A DNA stretch of 64,000 bases from Porodaedalea pini (GCA_002794775.1 NBAY01000070.1:124001-188000), one strand, 5' to 3'. Counted from the first letter of the stretch, positions 1-12,273 are shown. Notes: generated by a model from the letters alone, not told the origin. A program made the numbers and translations.

Positions 1-166
1 GACCTTTGTTCTCGATATCGACACGTACCGGCGCGTACTGAAGCGTACCAACGCATACCGGTATGTCGAGTGATCTCACCGCAGTCTACCCCTAACCTCC
101 CAGAGCAATGCGATCACGTCCCCAAAAGGACTGTTGATCCCAGACACCCCTAAGTCAGGATCTACA
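1..166 (+). repeat. Gypsy-1 5' LTR, last 166 bp
   Basis: Matches 7820-7985. All differences seen fall in the first 55 bp, in a run of CGTACC-like repeats, and are of the CG/CA or CG/TG type. The remaining 110 bp, ending TCTACA, look identical. The start of the LTR is outside the window. Confidence 0.9.
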
Positions 167-167
167 A

Positions 168-2507
168 GTGGAGCCCACCGCGAGGGGGTTAAACGTGTCG
201 CGATCCTCACGTCCACCGTGTTCATCATGTGGGACATCTCAGCAGACTATTGAACCCCCTCATCCATATCGAACCACTAACGCTTGGCAGCGTAGACACT
301 GTATCGAAGAGCGCGCAACGGATTCGGATTCAGAGTCCGTAGAGCATTACCTTGATTTGGACTTAGAACAACTTAACACATCATTTGACTCCGGAGCGCA
401 GTCTCCCTTCTCATTAATCAGCTCGTCCGCAGTTCCGTCGACAGTCCCCTCAGCCCTGTCGACTAGCTCGTCACCACTAACCGAGCTCGAGAGCGACAAC
501 CCAGATGATACCGCTCAGCTCGTCTTACCAGATCCTAGTTCGTCCGTACCGGGACAGATGTCTTCGCCCGTCAGTACGTCGTCAGTTCCGTCAAACCCAG
601 TTAACACACAGGCTACGCGGCCCCGGACATCGACCGTAGTAGCTCTGGTACAGCCAGTACCCCCAGTAAGATTCATGTCGAACCGTCCTCCACGTCGCAG
701 AGCTAGAGATGCTCCCTTCTTCGATGGACACAACCCGTTAGACCTTCCTCGGTACTTCGAGGATATCAAATATATCGTGACTGACTGCAACTTAGACGAT
801 GCGGTGAAGATCCAGTATGCGAAGTATTACGCTTCGAGTTCCGTAGCTGAGCTGTGGGATACCGCCGATGGTGTCAGTATGGGAGTGAACAATTGGACGA
901 AGGCGAAAGAGGTGATTATAGCGTTCTACCCGGCATTGGCGCCCAGTGTGCGCTTCACCCGGGAAGACCTCGACAGGCTCGTCGAAGGTTGGAGGAGTAA
1001 AGGAATACAGTTGAGGGAGGATTTTGGAGAGTATAAGAGAGAGTTCATGGTGAGGTCAAAGTATTTGGAACGTAACTTGATTGTTTCAGCGGAGGAAGTG
1101 GCACGCGCGTTCGTTCGAGCCTTTACGGGCAAGATGAAGGACAGGTTACAGCAATGCCTAGAAATGAAGGAGGCTGACCCATCCCCGGGCAAACCGTATA
1201 TGATCGATTTGGTGGTAAAGCACGTGGACTACATCCTGGCCGGTACGGTTTTCGACGATGTACCGACGACTCGAGCACCCGACCCGACGAATCAGTCAAA
1301 GGTAAAGTCAGAGGAAGTGGATATCGGTACAGTGTGGGAAGCAGTCAAGAACATTCAGGTTCAGGTACAGTCACTCGGGCAAAGACCGCCGCCAGCGACG
1401 ACGTCCCAGAGGAGTCCTGGGTGTGCATTCTGTGGCGACACGAGCCACTACATTAGGTCATGCCCGAAGGTGCTGGAGTATATCCAGGCAGGCAAGTGTG
1501 TGAGGGATGCGAACGGGAAGGTGATGCTACCGAACGGAGGGTTTGTACCGAGCACGGTGGTGGGTAATAATTTGATGGAAAAGATAGACTGGTTGCATCA
1601 GGAGACCAGTATGGCCTCGGTTAACCTCATAGAGGTGGCGACATTGACAACAACGGGCACCAAAGTGTCGGAAGGTCCAGCGATGATGGCCAAAATTGCG
1701 GAGGAAGTATTGGATGAAGAGTTGGAAGTGGTGCAGTACAAAACGTTGTTGAACGAAGCGAAGAAGCGAGCGTCGGTGGCAAAGAAAGCCAAGTTCGATG
1801 GAGTCGAGATACCGGTACGACCGAAACCCGGTCCAGCGAACGTACCAACGACCTCGAATGCGAAACCGAGCGTACCAAAGCCAGCGGGTAACCCAAACAT
1901 TCCCCAGGAGAGCCGATCAACGACGAATTTGGGTGGGAACCAGCCACAGTTCTGGTACATCGCTCCAATCGAGGATCCGGCGACGGTTCAGAAGGTATTG
2001 TCGAGGACATTAGACTCGGTGGTAACGGTCACACAGCAGGAGCTCCTCGCTCTGTCTTTGGATATGAGGCGGCAGATGAAGGAATTGACAACAGCAAAGC
2101 GGTACGCGGTCAGTAACGTCAACCTCGTCGAGTCGGACCAGGAAGGGAGCGAAGTTGCGGAGTACCGAGCGGTACTGGAGTCGTTGGCTCTGGTTCTCTT
2201 AGATTTGGAACTGGCAGCACACGATGTGCTTCCCATCCGCGTAATTAAGGTATTGATCGAGGACGCCATCGAAGCAGAAGCCATACTCGATCAAGGGGCA
2301 GTGGTGTGCATCATTCGGGAAGACGTGTGGGAGAAGCTAGGAATTCATTTAGATCCGGATCACGTGATGACGCTTGAAGCCGCAGACGCGGGGAAGTTGT
2401 CGACATTGGGAAGGATTCGAGATGCCAGATTCAGGGTAGCGGGTGTGAATTTGAAGTTGCAGGTTCAGGTGGTTTCGGTGGCACCGTTCGAAGTATTGTT
2501 GGGGTGA
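168..2507 (+). pseudogene. Gypsy-1 gag and protease
   Basis: The frame is open for about 780 codons. It holds a Ser/Thr/Pro-rich N-terminus to about residue 165, a retrotransposon gag domain at about 180-360, a CCHC zinc knuckle (CAFCGDTSHYIRSC, about residues 418-431) that would bind RNA, and a retroviral-type protease core near residues 715-735, where the active site reads LDQGA instead of the usual D-S/T-G-A. There is no ATG before about residue 130, so the true start is unclear; the open frame begins within the primer binding site. It ends at TGA (2505-2507) inside the conserved protease end (FEVLLG), and the same frame goes on as PFFALTE. The stop is therefore best read as a mutated CGA codon. 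Inactive. Confidence 0.85.
169..186 (+). other. Gypsy-1 primer binding site
   Basis: TGGAGCCCACCGCGAG starts 2 bp after the LTR end. Its reverse complement ends in CTCCA, as expected for the 3' end of a tRNA (acceptor stem plus CCA). The tRNA identity was not determined. Confidence 0.65.
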
Positions 2508-4978
2508 CCATTTTTCGCTCTTACCGAATGCGAAACGAAGGATTTCTTGTCGGGCAATCAGCATATAACCATCACGGATCCCCGAGATCGGAATCATAGG
2601 AGCAAGGTGTTGACCGGTATCCGGGCATTCTGGTGCGCTCCGGAATCGGGTTTTCACAAGTCGAGGAACTGACGCAGCGGTGCCGGCGAGACGAGTGGAA
2701 ACTGACGGTATGCGAGACGTGCCACGGAGTCGATCCGTCGGTACGCGTACCGAGCTCATGTACAGACATTTTATCTTTGCATTTTAATGACCCCGATTAT
2801 TTATCTCATCATCCAACCCCTTCTCAAACCAAAATTAATTCTCAATTTGTTCAACCCGTTTACAGTTTTCAACAAATGTCCCCTAATGTCTTAAATCAAT
2901 CTGATTCGACTATTTCCCGTTACGTTTCCCCAAGTTTTACCTTGAATACCCCAGCTCTGTTTATTTATTCGCAGAGATTGAATTTTCTTTTATCTCCTTG
3001 CACCGTTGCTTTGGACGCTTCTTTGGACACTTTTGGTTCGGTGGTGTTGGATTCAACGGAGGATGAAGGAAGTGTTTTGGCGTACAAGTGGGTGGTGCAG
3101 AAGGTCCGTCCCGTACCGGGAGTGTTACCAGAGGAGTTTCATATAGTTCGAAGGCGACATCCCGATCCGTTGGCCGACATGCCAAAGTTACCGACAAAAC
3201 CAGTACCGTTCGTACCAACGGGAAAGTTTACGCAGGAAAGGCTGGACGCGATGGATTTGGACCCAGGTGGATTTCTGTGGGACGAAGAGAAGAAGTTGGT
3301 GGTGAATCTGATCATGTTGCAGGAAGGGGCGTTTGTGTGGTCGGAGACGGAGAGAGGGACCTTAGATCCAACGTATTTCAATCCGGTACGCATACCGACG
3401 GTGGTGCACATACCGTGGGTGCGGAAGAACATACCAATCCCCCCTGGGATACTCGAAAAGACGCTAAACATACTCAGGGAGAAGATCGCCGCCGGAGTTA
3501 TCGAACCGTCGAACTCGTTGTACCGCTCGAGGTGGTTTTGTGTGGTAAAGAAAGACGGAGCGTCCTTACGGTTCGTTATCGACTTGCAGGATCTGAATGG
3601 AGTGACCATTCGAGACTCGGCCGTACCACCGGACATCAAGATGCTAGTAGACGCGTGCAGCAGGCGCACGTGTTACACAACCCCGCTCGGTACGTTTCGA
3701 CTGAAGGTGTTACCGATGGGATACACAAATTCGCTGCAGATTCTCCATGGAGATGTCACGTTTATTCTCAGCGACGAAATTCCTAAGGTGGTGCAGCCGT
3801 TCATGGACAATGTAATTACGCAAGGAGGGTTTACACGGTATGAGCGTACTGACGGAGGGTTCGAAACGATTCCCAAGAACCCGGGCATCCGCCGGTTCGT
3901 CTACGAACACTTGTGCGACGTAAATCGAGTGCTGCAGAGGATGAGGAAAGTGGGTGGTACGTTTTCCGGGAAGAAATTCCAGGCGTGTACCGATTCGGTG
4001 ATATTTTTGGGGAATAAACTCACGTACCGAGGGCGCGAACCGGACGATTTGAAGGTTCAGAAGGTGCGGGATTGGCCCCCATGTCGAACGGTGACAGAGG
4101 TGAAAGGATTTCTCGGTACGGTTGGAGTGTTGAGGGTGTTTATTAAGGATTTTGTGAAGAAAGCTCGACCATTGACCCGACTTATGTGTAAAAACAAAAT
4201 ATTCGATTGGGGACCGAAAGAGCAGGATTCGATGGACATGTTGAAGGAAGCGGTTATCGACTGCCCGGCACTGTGCGCAATCAACTACAGGTCGGACAGA
4301 GCGGTTATCTTAGCGGTGGATTCGTCGATCATAGGAGTAGGGTGAACGTTGGGCCAGGATCACCCAGACAGTAGGAGAAGGATTAATTGGTTCGGGTTGA
4401 TCAACTGGAACTCGGTACAGGCGATGTACTCCCAGCCGAAGATCGAGTTGTTCGGGTTGTTTAGGGCATTGAGGGCAGTGAGGTTGTTTATTTATGGAGT
4501 TAAGCTCCTGGTGGTTGAGATGGATGCAGCATACGTCAAAGGGATGATTAACAATCCGGATCTACAGCCAAACACGACGATAAACCGGTGGATCACAGGA
4601 ATTCTCCTTTTTGACTTCGAGCTTCGCCATGTACCGGCCATGGAATTCACGTGTACCGATGGACTGTCGAGACGGCGAGCTGCGCCAGAGGACCCACGGG
4701 AAGAAGACGACTATGAAGAATGGATCAATGCGGCGTATGCATTTTTGTATGGAGCAGTGTTGAGTACCGATGTTGAAGAAGGGTCCGGTACAGCCACAGA
4801 TCCTCAGGGGCAGCGATTCCCGGCCTCGGATTCGGTAAAGTCGCGAGATAAGCGATTAGAGTTGGTTCGGTACCTCCTCGAACACGGAAGGAAGCCCCCA
4901 GAGATCGACGAGAAGCACTTTCCCTCGTTCGTCCGGTATGCCTCCGGATTCTTCATGCGAGCAGGACGGCTTTGGTGA
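2508..4978 (+). pseudogene. Gypsy-1 reverse transcriptase and RNase H
   Basis: A frameshift lies between 2508 and about 2690. From 2633 the pol frame runs to TGA at 4343-4345 and then, in the same frame, to TGA at 4976-4978. RT motifs are recognisable (FVIDLQDLN, LPMGYTNSLQ), but the reading jumps from RTCYTT straight to PLGTF, so the block with the first catalytic aspartate is missing. The YxDD-type box reads FMDN. The RNase H part begins around AVDSSIIGVG and its stop is TGA where TGG is expected (GVG-stop-TLG). The end of this piece leads into the integrase zinc-binding region. Long dead as an enzyme. Confidence 0.82.
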
Positions 4979-6205
4979 AAGACCCGACGAGAGCATCCCC
5001 AGCTGGTCGTCGAACAGGAACGCTGCTGGTCGCTCGTCCAGCAGGCTCACGACGATTTCGGACACAAGGGAGTGTATTCGGTACGCACTTGATTGCTGGA
5101 TCAGTTTTGGTGGCTGTCGATTTCGGAGGACATCAAATACTTCGTGCGTACGTGTCATATCTGTCAGATGTGCCAGACCACGAAAGTGTCAATACCACCA
5201 TCGGTACCGGACATACCGACATTGTTCGCCCAGATCCACATCGACACAAAGCACATGCCCGCTTCAGGAGGCTTTCACTACATCGTACATGCGCGGTGCT
5301 CCTTGTCCAGTTACCCGGAGTTCCGACTGTTACGAAAGCAGACTGGTCACACGATCGGGCAGTTCATTTTTCAGGAATTACTGTGTTGGTACGGCGCGTG
5401 TCCTGAACTCGTTACCGATAACGGTACTCCGTTTATCGCTGCACTTGATTGGTTGCGGGATTGGTACCACATTTCGCACATCAAGATCTCGGCGTATAAT
5501 TCTCAGGCCAACGGGATCGTTGAACGATGGCATTACGACGTCCAGGAAGCCTTGATCAAGGCAGCCAACGGGAACACATCCAAGTGGCATGAGCACGCTT
5601 ACTCGGTTTTCTGGGCTGAGCGTATCACAATCCAGAAATCGACCGGCATGTCGCCGTACTACATGGTTCATGGAGTCGAGCCGGTACTTCCTTTCGATCT
5701 CGCCGAGGCCACTTATCTTACTCCGCTGTTGGATTCCCCGATGCATACCGAGGAACTGATAGCAACCCGGGCGCACCAGTTACAGAAGCGTCCGGCGGAC
5801 CTTGATAGGATCGTGCAGTTGGTTCGAGATGCTCGACACAAGTACGCTCGACAGTTTGCCGAAGTCCATAAGCATGTCATCAAGGACTACGATTTCCAGC
5901 CCGGTCGACTCGTACTTGTATGGAACACCCGGATCGAAAAGGAGTTAGACCAAAAGACGAAGGCCCGGTACTTAGGACCGTACGTCGTCGTCCGTAGGAC
6001 ACGTTCCGGAGCGTATATCATCTCGGAACTCGATGGATTGGTTTCCCGGATTCGGGTTGCAGCTTTTCGTCTCATTCCTTATTTTCCCTGATCTGACATT
6101 TCTGTTCCCCTTGATGAAATCCTTCGACAGGATGACGATGAACATAGCATGATGAAGGAAGACCTGGTGGAAGAAGACGGCTCTGAGTCGGACTTGGATA
6201 CCTAG
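4979..6205 (+). pseudogene. Gypsy-1 integrase
   Basis: Same frame as the RT. The N-terminal zinc region (HDDFGHKG...CHICQMC) is cut by TGA at 5090-5092. The core has the three catalytic acids: D in HIDTKH, D in VTDNGTPF and E in GIVERWH. The C-terminal domain (LVWNTRIEKELDQK...YLGPYVVVRR) is intact. It stops at TGA 6089-6091 after PYFP, but the frame continues for an acidic tail to TAG at 6203-6205, so this TGA also looks like a mutated CGA. No chromodomain is seen. Confidence 0.85.
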
Positions 6206-7082
6206 TCACGATTTCTGATTATGTTCGCCATCCAAGGTACTGGTACGCATACCGACACGTACCGACGCCTCTTTATTTTATTATCTTTTAATCAATTATG
6301 ACCTGTTTATGTTTTGACCATGGAACCATTTACATTCTTTCATACGGAACGCTTTCTCAATTATCGAAACATTAACTATATGGCCTATCTTCGATTTCCC
6401 TTTTCGGTACATTAGTAAAATCACAAACGGACACTTAAGGATGATCTTTCCTTTTCTTATTCTTTTCGTTCTTTCGTTTTATCACACCAAAACTTAAAGA
6501 AAACAAAGAAAAATCCATATTCAAAAATATATACAAATAAATTACTACACTTTGTAATATTTTTCTTTTTTTTCTTTTCTTCTTTCCACAGGACCGAGTC
6601 ATACCGACGCATACCGACGCGTACCGACTAGTCCTCCTCCTCCTCCCTTGCACCCCACTTCCACCGTTCGCCGATCTCGCGACCCCGACTCCCCGCCAGT
6701 AACGTCTCCTGCCGTTTCACGTACCGCCCGAGGCGGCGTTGCACGTACCGGTCGATGTCGACCAGCCGTTGCTCGATCTCGCAGGCGTCCCGCGTGATCT
6801 TCTCACGCTCGACGGCGCTGACGTTGTCGACGTACCCCAGTACGCAGGGTGCCTTGCACGCCAGCCGAGGCGGCACCGTGCTGTTGCTGTTGCTGCTGCT
6901 GTCGCGGTGCAGAGACGACATGGTTGGAAGAAGCAGGAGAAAAACCCGTCAGTACGACCACTTTTCCAATGCCCTCTCTAGCGTGTTCCGATGTGCGTGA
7001 TCAGCATGATCAAGCTTCTCACGCATATCAGAAGAAGAGAAGGTGTGACTGGGGACAGTCATGATTTAAACACCCCGGGAGA
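6206..7082 (+). other. Gypsy-1 3' non-coding region with purine run; antisense ORF
   Basis: About 880 bp follow pol. They hold CGTACCG-type repeats (6238-6264, 6598-6630), an AT-rich stretch (6440-6590) and a short purine run (GGGAGA) just before the LTR that can serve as polypurine tract. On the minus strand, 6628-6921 is open for 97 codons (MSSLHRDSSSN... to an acidic EEEED end) with many charged residues and no recognised domain. Whether it is expressed is unknown. Confidence 0.5.
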
Positions 7083-7985
7083 TGTAGAGCCGTGCCGATC
7101 ATCCCATCACCGCTGATCACTCCAGAAGCATTCAAGAACTGGTTCCGATGCGTACCGATCAGTACCGGACTCAACCCGATCGGTCCGGTCTCGAATCAGA
7201 ACCTCGCGATCGCGTCATCAGCACGTTCCGACACCTCCGAAAGCATACCAGAACGTACCAGAGATCTTATCTCGACAATTAGGGACGCAGTCACATGGAG
7301 CATACAGCCAAGACGCGTACCGGACTGCTGTCCGACAACGGGAGCCACGTACCGATTGGACGATCTGAGTTCCAGTGGAGCACCGGTGTGATTGGACGCG
7401 AAGCGGATGTTTTTCCTCATTATGATTTATGTTTTTCCTATGTTCTTCTGATTTCTATGCACTCTATGCGCACCTCTATGACCTATGACTTTTCCTTTCA
7501 ACTTCTCTATGTTTCAACTGATATGCACAGTATGCCTGTATGGAAATTATTAACTGTAGATAGATCTTTGGACTTAGTATAAATATGCACCCCATGTCGT
7601 AGGTAGAGGACAAGTCAGTTCTACTGCAGAGTCTCCCTCAGATAGGGTAACTTGAGTGCGATCCGTCTTCGTCTTAGCATCTCATCTCTTGAAACCGTCT
7701 CTCGTCTCATACTTTGTAACTCGAACCTCGTCGCTCGTCATGATCACATCATACCGGTGTTGATTACCTGTGCGTACCGACTCCGTACCGGTCAAACCAC
7801 AGACCCAACAGGAGTTCCCGACCTTTGTTCTCGATATCAACACGTACCGGCACATACCGAAGCGTACCGACACGTACCGGTATGTCGAGTGATCTCACCG
7901 CAGTCTACCCCTAACCTCCCAGAGCAATGCGATCACGTCCCCAAAAGGACTGTTGATCCCAGACACCCCTAAGTCAGGATCTACA
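7083..7985 (+). repeat. Gypsy-1 3' LTR (903 bp)
   Basis: Begins TGTAGAGC and ends GATCTACA, so the ends are inverted TGTAG/CTACA. A related full-length LTR is present inverted at 13141-14070. The last 170 bp contain repeated CGTACCG-like words. Confidence 0.92.
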
Positions 7986-7993
7986 CTGCACCA

Positions 7994-8753
7994 ATGGATC
8001 CAAATGACCCAGCCTCTGTAGAAGCAGCAATGACCACCACAAGAACTGCGCAAGAGGCCGCAGCAAGCAACCCAATCTCCTGTGTTGACAGGAGGACTGG
8101 GATGACACAGAAGCTGTAGCTGAATACTTATTAATGTCTGGACACCACACTAGTCAATATTCGAAGGTACCCGACAGTAGCCCAGTGCTGGGCAGCTATA
8201 GTTTGGGAATATGCAGATAAGTTGATGTATGCACAGACTTCAATGCATACCAAATTCCTGGAGTCAAAATGCCCTCACGGTGCAGATGTTTGTGAATTCT
8301 TGGGGAAACTACATCAAAAATGCCAGTCGCTTGCTCAGTCAGGCATTGAACTAGATGATCAAGATTTCAGATCAACAATAATCACTTTATTACCTGCTGA
8401 ACTGGGAAAATTCGCTTCAATCCAACTCACTTTGTCAGAGGTAACTGCTTGAAATATGGCCTCCATTACTGGCATACAGCTCTCTCCTGAACAGCTGCAG
8501 ATGTTCAGTAGCATTGATCCTGATGTTCTGATTCACATCGTCTCCAATGAAGCCAACCATGAAAAATGAGCCTGTCAATCAAATCATTTGGAAAACATTT
8601 GCAATAAAGGCAAAGATTGAGATGAAGTGCTGGCTGTGTCCCTGAATGGCAGAAAGAAGAAGATCCAATGTTATAACTGCCAAAAGCTAGGCAGTCATAT
8701 GGCAAAGGACTGCTGCTCACCAAAGAAAGAACCAGACAACACCAAGTCCAACT
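7994..8753 (+). pseudogene. Copia-1 gag, 5' part
   Basis: The start codon at 7994 opens with MDPNDPASVEAAMTTTRTAQ. After frame breaks, 8222-8452 gives a typical Copia gag stretch (FLESKCPHGADVCEFLGKLH, STIITLLPAELGKF). Near 8672-8716 there is a CCHC zinc knuckle, CYNCQKLGSHMAKDC. It is cut by the Gypsy-2 insertion right after the knuckle and continues at 16920. Confidence 0.82.
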
Positions 8754-9177
8754 TGTTAGGTGGGAGTCCAGGAGATGACTCAGACTGGGCAGGCCTCGGC
8801 TGACTGTTGGCTGGGATGTGCTATACTCGAGCAGAGACTCGGGACATGCTATGCTCAGACTAGGTCATCACAGAGGTAAGAGGATTAATACAAGTCTAAA
8901 CTAATACAGGGGGGATGAGTCTCACCTAGGTTGTCACAGAGGTAAGAGGAAAAGCAGAACAAGGAGTTCATGCGATTCCTGAGACCTTATATAGCGATGA
9001 CTGTGAGACTATATTATCTAACATTACATAAGTAAACAGAATGGAACGAATGAAGGTCATGTAAAGGGAGTGTGGGAAATGATTGGGAAAGAAGGTTAAA
9101 TATAATGAAAAGGCGTGATTAAAAGAAAAGAAATGATAAAAGGGAAATAAAAGAAAGGAAAAGTTCGAGTCCTGACA
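8754..9177 (-). repeat. Gypsy-2 LTR (downstream in its own orientation)
   Basis: TGTTAGG...CTGACA, 424 bp. It differs from 16491-16914 at about 16 positions, all transitions and nearly all at CpG-derived dinucleotides. The polypurine tract (GAAGGGGGGGTAA on the minus strand) abuts it at 9178. Confidence 0.93.
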
Positions 9178-9186
9178 TTACCCCCC

Positions 9187-10872
9187 CTTCAAGGTTGGGC
9201 ATCCTGACCAACCAAGATCGTGGTCATCTGGCTCTGTGTCGACAAAGAGTGGACAGAGTCGTTGGCGAGGAATGTCAAGTCTTCAAGGAGTGCCGGGGTG
9301 TTTCTGATAGAACTCAGCGATCGCCTCCTTTGCATTCTCACCAAAGTCCATCTCAGGCTGCCAAGTCGGTTCGTTGTACCCAACCCACTTGATGAGGTAC
9401 TGTAGTTTCCCTTGGTGTAGACGCGAGTTGATGATCTCCTGAACCTCATATTCTTCCTCATTGTCAACGATGTCGGGCGGCGGCAGTGGAGGTTGTTTCT
9501 GGCTTTCGAAAGATGGTTCAATGGCGGGTTTCAACAGGGCTTCATTGAAGACGGGGTGGACTTTCTTCCATCGCTTGGGGAGTTTGAGCTTGTATGTGCT
9601 CATGCCCACCTTGTCGACAATTTCAAAGGGTCCATACCACTTGTCTGCTAGCTTCTTTGTTGGCGCATCCGTGCTGATGTTCTGACCATCCAGGAAGACC
9701 TTGTTGCTGGTCTGGTACTCCACCGATACTCCCACTGTCTGGTCATGGTAGCGCTTCATGTCTTCCGCTGCCTTGACCAGATTGTCCTTCGCGATGCGAT
9801 GGGTCTCCTTGATGTGTTTTGCAAATTCTTCCGCTGACATGTTGGCAGAGGAAGTTCGTACTGTGTCGAAGCTCATAGGGTGATGTCCAGTGTTCGCATA
9901 GAAGGGAGACATCATTGTCGCTGAGTGTTCACGGTTGTTGTACGCAAACTCGGTGAGAGGGAGCCAGCCTTTCCAGTCCGATTGTCGATGGTCAACGAAG
10001 AGTCGAAGGTACTGTTTGAGTTCTTGGTTGACATGTTCTCTTTGACCGTCCGTTTGTGGGTGGTACACCGTTGATGGGTTTCCTTCGATGTGTAAGAGCT
10101 TGTACAACTCCTTCATCATTGATGCATCGAACTGCATGCCACGGTCATGGATGATCTTCTTTGGTAAGCCGTGGAGACAGAAAATGTGGTCGCGGTACAG
10201 TTGGGCCATGCCTTCCACTGACAACTTCATCGTCATCGGAATCATGTGTATCTGCTTTGAGAACCTATCCATGAAGACACAGATTGCATTATGTCCCTTT
10301 GAATCTGGGAGCTCTCCAATGAGGTCGACCATGACGATTTCCCAAGGGGCTTCAGGGACCGTATTCAGATGGAGTGGTCTCGACCTCGATGCTCTCAGAG
10401 CCTTTGTTCGCTGACAGCGATCACATCATTGGACATACACTCAAACATTGGAGAACATTGATGTCCACCAGAAGTCTCGATGCACAAGTTCCACCGTTTT
10501 TTACACTCCTGGATGCCCTGCCAAAACTGAGTCGTGGTACTCTCACAATACTGATTCCTTCATTGTTGATGGGACATATACCTTCCCCTTCATTCACCAT
10601 AGCCCATCAACCTCCGTCAGTCCTGTCAGCCTTTCTGACTCATCCTGTGCCCTCTGCGCTTCACCCACTCTGTCCAACACCTCATCACACAATGTTCTCA
10701 TCATTCCATGGTTCAGCCACTTCTCCTTGATGAACATGATGCCGTCATTGTCATCCTTGCCTTTGTCGTAGCCCACCTTGCGCAATAGCAGGTCTGCCTT
10801 TCCCATCGTCTTCCCTGACTTGTGTTCGAGGTGGAAGTTGAATTCCTCGAGCTCTGTCCACCAGCAAGCTTG
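9187..10872 (-). pseudogene. Gypsy-2 integrase with C-terminal chromodomain
   Basis: The minus-strand pol frame starts after the stop at 10873. The zinc-binding HHCC region (EYHDSVLAGHPG ... CDRCQRTK) between about 10440 and 10600 has several stops (mostly TGA). From 10332 to 9283 the frame is open. The catalytic acids are D in MVDLIG, D in HDRGMQF and E in QREHVNQE. A chromodomain (EEYEVQEIINSRLHQGK ... WVGYNEPTWQPE) lies at about residues 290-345 of that stretch; such domains can steer integration to marked chromatin. TGA at 9283-9285 is followed by more in-frame tail (RLDIPRQRLCPLF), so it is likely a mutated CGA. Confidence 0.87.
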
Positions 10873-12273
10873 TCAATAGCTCAGCTTCTGTGCTGACCTG
10901 AAGTAAGTGAGGTTGGCATGATCAGACCAGATCTCGATAGGGTGATGGGTGCCAAGAAGATACTGCCTCCACTCCTTGAGTGCTGAAATGATTGCGAGCA
11001 TCTCCTTGTCGTAGATCTTGTAGTTTTGTTCTGCTGGCAGGAGTGCCTCTGACCTGTAGGCAACCACCCTCCATTTGCCTTCCTGCTTCTGCAACAACAT
11101 GCCACCAAGCGCAAAGTTCGACGAGTCCACTTCGATGTGGAAAGGGCCCTCATCATTCATGATGGCCAAGACCGGAGGTGAGCAGAGACGTCATCTCAGC
11201 TCCTCAAACGCTTCTTGCTGTTCGGTCTCCCATACCCAGTCTTTGTTGCCTGTTAGCGACATCAACGGATGGACTACCTTGCTGTAGTCCTTGATGAAGC
11301 ATTACAGCCAGTTGCCCATGATGAGGAATTGTTGCAGTTGCTTGATGTTTTGGGGAACAGGCCAGTCTGCAATCACTTTCATCTTTGCTGGGTCAGCCTT
11401 GATCTCGCCATTGCCAATGACGTGACCAAGGTACTTCACAACTTTGGCATTGAACTCACACTTCTCAGGTTTCAGGTACAGACCATTTTCCCACAGGATC
11501 TGAAGGACACGCCTCAACGTCTCAATGTGTTCCTCGAGAGTTTGCAAGAGAATCAGTATGTCGTCAAGGTAGATGATGATCAAGTTATCATAGATCAGTC
11601 CCTTGAAGATGTGGTTGACAAAAGCCTGGAACGTTGCCGGTGCGTTGCAAAGACCAAAGAACATGACTGTCAGTTTGAAGAGACCCATGTTTGTGTGGAA
11701 TGCTGCCTTCCATTCATTGCCTTCATGGATCCGGACATTGTAGTATCCCCAGCAAATATCAAGTTTGGTGATGAACTTCGCCTTCTTGACCTTGTCAACC
11801 AGTTCGTCAATGAGGGGGAGAGGATACTTATTCTTGATCATACCATCGTTGAGCTTACGGTAGTCCTGGATTGGGCGTAGCAATTTGTTGGCCTTCTTAA
11901 TGAAGAAGAAGGGCAACACCATGGGCGATATCGAACGTCGAATGCGACCAGATTTCAGGTTTTTGTCAAGGAAGTCCTTGAGCGACTGCTGCTCTGTTAG
12001 CGTGAGTGGGTAGATCTTGCAGTCGCTAGGTTTGAAATCGGGTTTCAGGTCAATGACGTGATCCCAGGGTCTATGTTCTGGCAGTTTCTCAAAGCCTTTT
12101 TTGCTGAAGACATTGGCAAAATCATTGAGGTATGCGGGCCAGGACTCCTTGTCCATTTGCACCTCTCTCACCCTCCTCATCTCTTCCACGACCTCCTTCT
12201 CGATCACGCATTCCTCTGGACAGTGGGTGAATTCAATCGAACCCGTCTTCCAGTCGACCTCTGGGTTATGGCG
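10873..12273 (-). pseudogene. Gypsy-2 reverse transcriptase and RNase H
   Basis: Same frame as the protease. RT motifs in order: LRPIQDYRKLND, FITKLDICWGYYNVRI (motif A aspartate present), LTVMFFGLCNAPATFQ and the catalytic box IIYLDDILI, then YLGHVIGNGEIKADP. A stop follows FLIMGNWL at 11302. RNase H continues as FHIEVDSSNFALGGMLLQK and YKIYDKEMLAIISALKEWR, with TGA after FEELR (about 11182) and after QKLSY (10873). The catalytic motifs survive better than in Gypsy-1, but the frame is closed by stops. Confidence 0.88.

Larger units (their letters stand above)
1..7985 (+). mobile_element. Gypsy-1, degenerate Ty3/Gypsy-like LTR retrotransposon (5' end cut by window)
   Basis: The last 166 bp of the 5' LTR (1-166) match the end of the 3' LTR (7820-7985). 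Between them lie a primer binding site, gag-protease, reverse transcriptase, RNase H, integrase, a non-coding 3' region, a short purine run and the full 3' LTR. The domain order PR-RT-RH-IN is that of Ty3/Gypsy elements. Coding is broken by five TGA stops, a frameshift and an RT deletion, so the copy is dead. It lies just upstream of the Copia-1 gag start (7994), so it inserted into Copia-1; the upstream target site is outside the window. Confidence 0.9.
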
